DNA from: Oscheius dolichura
Lineage: Eukaryota; Nematoda; Chromadorea; Rhabditida; Rhabditidae
Assembly (NCBI GenBank): GCA_932521035.1
Contig: OW051492.1
Location: 6,696,001 to 6,760,000, forward strand
Reading direction: 5' to 3'
Length of the DNA: 64,000 bases
The notes under the pieces are model-generated. The model was not told the origin of the DNA, searched no databases, and saw only the letters and a program-made list of their open reading frames with translations. The translations under genes and the position numbers were made by a program. Position 1 is the first letter of the stretch, and the number at the start of each line of letters is the position of its first letter. Below are positions 61,201 through 64,000 of the stretch, piece by piece.

Positions 61201-61429
61201 AATCGGAAAGCTTTAGTAAGCATGATATTGATGATCTGAAAAATGGTTTAACTAGACTAATGAAGCAACAAAGGTATATCAATTACCGTAACCAGTAATC
61301 ATTTAATTCAGCTTTCAAATTGGTATTAAGAGCCTACTACTTTTTGTTAGCCTTTGCATTAAAAGAGAAGAAGGTAGACGAGGGACAATCTTGTACCAGC
61401 AACTCGAAGGGCATGCGCTTCAACTTTAA
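58250..61429 (+). CDS. nsf-1: N-ethylmaleimide-sensitive fusion ATPase (NSF)
   Basis: The gene has the complete NSF layout: the N domain ([39 protein letters not shown]), the D1 AAA domain with Walker A GPPGTGKT, Walker [11 protein letters not shown], sensor [17 protein letters not shown], and the D2 AAA domain. The D2 P-loop reads [10 protein letters not shown]: the Lys of GxxxxGK(T/S) is Thr. D2 Walker B-like [20 protein letters not shown] and LLILATSS follow. The C-terminus [14 protein letters not shown] fits NSF only if the last intron (61275-61311) is removed, giving the stop at 61427-61429. NSF hexamers use D1 ATP hydrolysis to take SNARE complexes apart with alpha-SNAP. D2 normally binds ATP to hold the hexamer together. 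Confidence 0.94.
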
Positions 61430-62505
61430 CGTTTTAGATTTTTTTGAATATACGATTTGAAGTTTTGGTGGTATTTACAAGCATGTAATACTTTTGGAAT
61501 TGTAGTTTTAATGTAATATATATATATATATATATATAACTTGTAGACATTAGTATAACTCTATTGTTACTCTCTCCTCCTCCCCCCATCCCTGCCATGA
61601 GTTAACCAAAACTTTTTTTCTCCGATGGATTCAAGTGGATATTTAATAAGGTCTTCCTTTCTGCCCGTCTCAAATCTGCACTGACCCAAAACCAAGCTAA
61701 TTACGTCAAACCTTAGGGCAGCGCCGGCTATTCACACTGTGAACTTGACCCGCGATCATTACTCGCAAAGAACTTTCAGGCCATCCCTGTATGTTATATG
61801 GACAGTGAATATCCCCATGCTGATTAACATAATTTCATTACATTTATGTTTTTATAAAAACTAGGCATGTGGAAAAGACACCCGGGGGTGTAACGGAGAT
61901 GCGTGAGGGAACTGTTTATTCTAGACGATAGAGGTCTTCCTGGTTAGGGAAAGTGAATCCTGGGAGGAAGTAGAACGGACGTGAGGAACACGGGAAGATA
62001 TGGGCAAACACGGCCCACTTTCGAGTTATGATGAACTTTGGGGAAAGGCTGTCATTAGGGGATTAAGAACATGGGCCATGAAGGTCGACAGGGGCAAAAA
62101 GCGACAAGGCTGTGCAAAGGGAAGGGGCAGATCGCAGCTAGGAGGAGAGGACGGACTCTTCGATGGGGAGGGACCGGCAATCGGATTATTCAGTCTGACA
62201 AGTAATCACGAGGCCATACCAGAAGGAGGCTCCCGTCCCTGACCAGCATTTCCTGGAAAAGCGGAGGGAGTGCCGCCTGCTTCTTATGTCAGTTATTCCC
62301 TCGGCCTTGGGGTGGAATATGCCAACTTGGATGATCCAAGTGCTCATAAATCGTTACCTCTTTAGCTAGCGGCTGTCCCCTCATATGTCCGATTTACGGC
62401 CAATTCATAATTACGGTCAGGGATTGCCCTTGAGACAGTTGGCTGGCGCCGAGAGGAGGAGTCCCAGGAGAGTCCCGGGCCCGCCCCCGTCTCACTCGGT
62501 CCGCC
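61430..62505. other. Intergenic region with (TA)n tract
   Basis: This is noncoding. A (TA) microsatellite lies at about 61516-61541. Composition rises from AT-rich to GC-rich near 61950. A 80-codon frame at 62000-62242 has no support. Confidence 0.5.
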
Positions 62506-62969
62506 ATGCTCGCCCTCCTGCTCCTCCCGCTGGCCCGTGCCTTCATCGAGAATGAGATCATCGGTTCGTGTTTACCCCTCCGGTTCAATGTCAATGGCAC
62601 TCGACAGAGACTATCCCCCCGTTCAGGCACCCCCAAGGTTCTCTGCCAGGACAACGATCTCTCCCTCGACATCGTCACCGCCAAGCCTTTCCAGGGGAAC
62701 ATCTTCGTCAAGGTCTGTTCCTCTTCTACCGTAACCCACGAGTCTTTCCAGGGCCGGGCAAAAGACAAGTCCTGTCGGCAGTCATACGCCAACAACGGCA
62801 CTAACTCCTATTCCCTCCCCCTGGGCAAGTGCGGCATGCAGAGACTCCGCTCGGTATGCCCCGGTCTCCTTCTCGATCTATTCCACACAGGCTAATCCTC
62901 GGGGAATCAACTTCATGGTCACCGTCATCGTCTCCTTCCACCCCGCCGGCTTTATAACCAAAAATGACA
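62506..62969 (+). CDS. ZP-domain cuticlin-like protein, 5' part
   Basis: Four exons (62506-62563, 62627-62712, 62752-62853, 62891-62969) encode a signal peptide (MLALLLLPLARAF) and the start of a ZP domain: PKVLCQDNDLSLDIVTAKPF, GNIFVKGRAKDKSC, YSLPLGKCGMQRLRSANPRG and INFMVTVIVSFHPAGFITKND. The Cys spacing and the order match nematode cuticlins, which polymerise in the cuticle, often in alae or lumen linings. The next expected block (YRVQC-type) is not found in the remaining kilobase, so the gene continues past a long intron beyond the window. It supports a nematode origin. Confidence 0.82.
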
Positions 62970-64000
62970 GTGAGTTATCCGGTCAGATTAGGCTTCTCAT
63001 CGGGCCGGCCACTTTTAGAAGGAGAAAAAAGGGGAAACAGAGTATTTCTTGAGTCCGGCTCGATGTGTAGCCTCAATAATTCCCTCCTCCTCGTTCTGTC
63101 AAGAAGAGTAATCTGTGAACAAGAAGCGATATATATATATATATATATAATATAAGATTTATAATACAAAAATAAGGAATAGCCTCAATAAATTTTGCAG
63201 TAAAAAATATCACCAAACTGCTAAGCGTCGGGCCCCTTGTAGAGGCTAAACTTGGCGACAAGTCTCCACGGTGGCTTCGTAGGATCACACTTTGGAGCGT
63301 GCCTACGAAGATATATCCCAGCTATATCCGAATTCCAAGTTTTCGCGTCCAGTCCCTTCTCCTCTTTCCAACTGGTCCCTTCTCCACATCCAGTCCCATC
63401 CGTTCTTTCCCCAACTCCCTGTGCAGTCTCTTCCCGTCTTCTGACTCTCGCCGTCCCTTACAAGCATCCTCTTCTCCCTCTCCCCGTTCGGTCCCTGCTC
63501 TAACAGTTCCTTGTCCAATCTCCCAGTTCCTTTCTAGTCCCTTCGTCTGCGCTCCTCTCTCCGTAGATATACCTTGAGCGCTTCCCCCTCTCTCACAGGC
63601 TGGGGTGCCACCACGAAGGGGTCCCTCACTGAAAACATTTTATAAATCAACAAAAATGCTAATCATAGAAAACGAAAGACATTGGTCGATGGAGGGGCAC
63701 ACACCGCACGACCGGCCTCTTAGCCATTAGGCCAAAAATTTTCGACAGGTCAAAACGGACGGACACCATAGCTCTTTAGATAAAAGGGATATGGTGGAAA
63801 GGAGTCTGACAATGATAACTTACTGAATCGTTTACCGGAGGAGCAATTTGCTTTTGATGTTTGTTGCTTTTGAAATATTTGTCCACAGTCCGGTCGCATG
63901 CGGCATACTCACGTAATAGAGTGTCTCCGGGTGAGTCAAATCCAAAATAACTCAATCCCGAAGCGACGTGCCTAATATACGAGTATACAGTCCTAGCCTT
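62970..64000. other. Probable long intron of the cuticlin-like gene
   Basis: No further ZP exon is seen. The stretch holds a (TA) tract at about 63128-63150, a small hairpin at 63270-63310 (CTTCGTAGG paired with CCTACGAAG) and an irregular pyrimidine-rich repeat area at 63340-63540 (repeated CAGTCCC/TTCTCC units). Confidence 0.45.

Noticed and set aside
61516-61541. (TA)n tract as a regulatory or origin element
   Set aside because: Simple microsatellite; a similar tract at 63128-63150 shows it is ordinary for this genome.
62000-62242. 80-codon frame before the cuticlin-like gene
   Set aside because: Mixed composition, no signal or domain and no acceptor at its start.
63670-63735. Minus-strand tRNA-like A box (TGGCTAAGAGG)
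   Set aside because: No B box and no cloverleaf; a chance match or decayed repeat.

Overview
The window is nuclear DNA of a nematode, most likely a chromadorean. The evidence is a ZP-domain cuticlin-type gene, many short introns (mostly about 32-45 nt, GT...TTTCAG type), AG acceptors lying just upstream of start codons as expected for spliced-leader trans-splicing, closely packed same-strand genes, and gene neighbourhoods that, from memory, match Caenorhabditis elegans chromosome I (cathepsin B-like next to vps-20; viln-1, let-502 and mlst-8 together). About 25 protein genes can be supported. I found no rRNA gene, convincing tRNA gene or CRISPR array, and nothing prokaryotic.

Layout. 1-7.5 kb: 3' end of a cytochrome b5 reductase 4-like gene, a type I membrane protein starting 4 bp after it, a mitochondrial LEA-like protein whose intron holds a complete hAT-type MITE, a small secreted protein, and a membrane-anchored cathepsin B-like protease. 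8-16 kb: vps-20/CHMP6, a field of MITEs and foldbacks, a broken tandem copy of the HSP90 3' end, then intact HSP90 with a four-unit heat shock element. 16-28 kb (GC-rich): a DHHC palmitoyltransferase, a secreted D-aspartate oxidase-like flavoenzyme, a supervillin/villin gene, and a gene encoding only the N-terminal module of INO80, followed 26 bp later by a tiny putative secreted peptide.

28.6-43.2 kb: Rho kinase (ROCK/LET-502), mLST8, RalGAP alpha, LENG1 and a histidine phosphatase, all on the + strand. 43.2-50 kb: SDF2, divergently transcribed eIF3h, then on the minus strand a small unknown gene, eIF5 and the CCA-adding enzyme TRNT1, spaced like an operon. 50.6-64 kb: a nuclear receptor with a RAR-like DNA-binding domain but no AF-2 helix, importin beta, NSF with a degenerate D2 P-loop, and the 5' end of the cuticlin-type gene.

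Most genes are housekeeping: ESCRT-III (CHMP6), membrane fusion (NSF), nuclear import (importin beta), translation (eIF3h, eIF5, TRNT1), chaperoning (HSP90, SDF2), TOR and Ral signalling (mLST8, RalGAP alpha) and actin/Rho control (ROCK, villin). The most striking window-scale feature is a mosaic of AT-rich and GC-rich blocks with very sharp edges, several of which fall inside single genes. I found no wholly new system. The best leads are the INO80 fragment gene with its downstream peptide, the compositional mosaic, the AF-2-less receptor, and the HSP90 partial duplication that differs by one intron.
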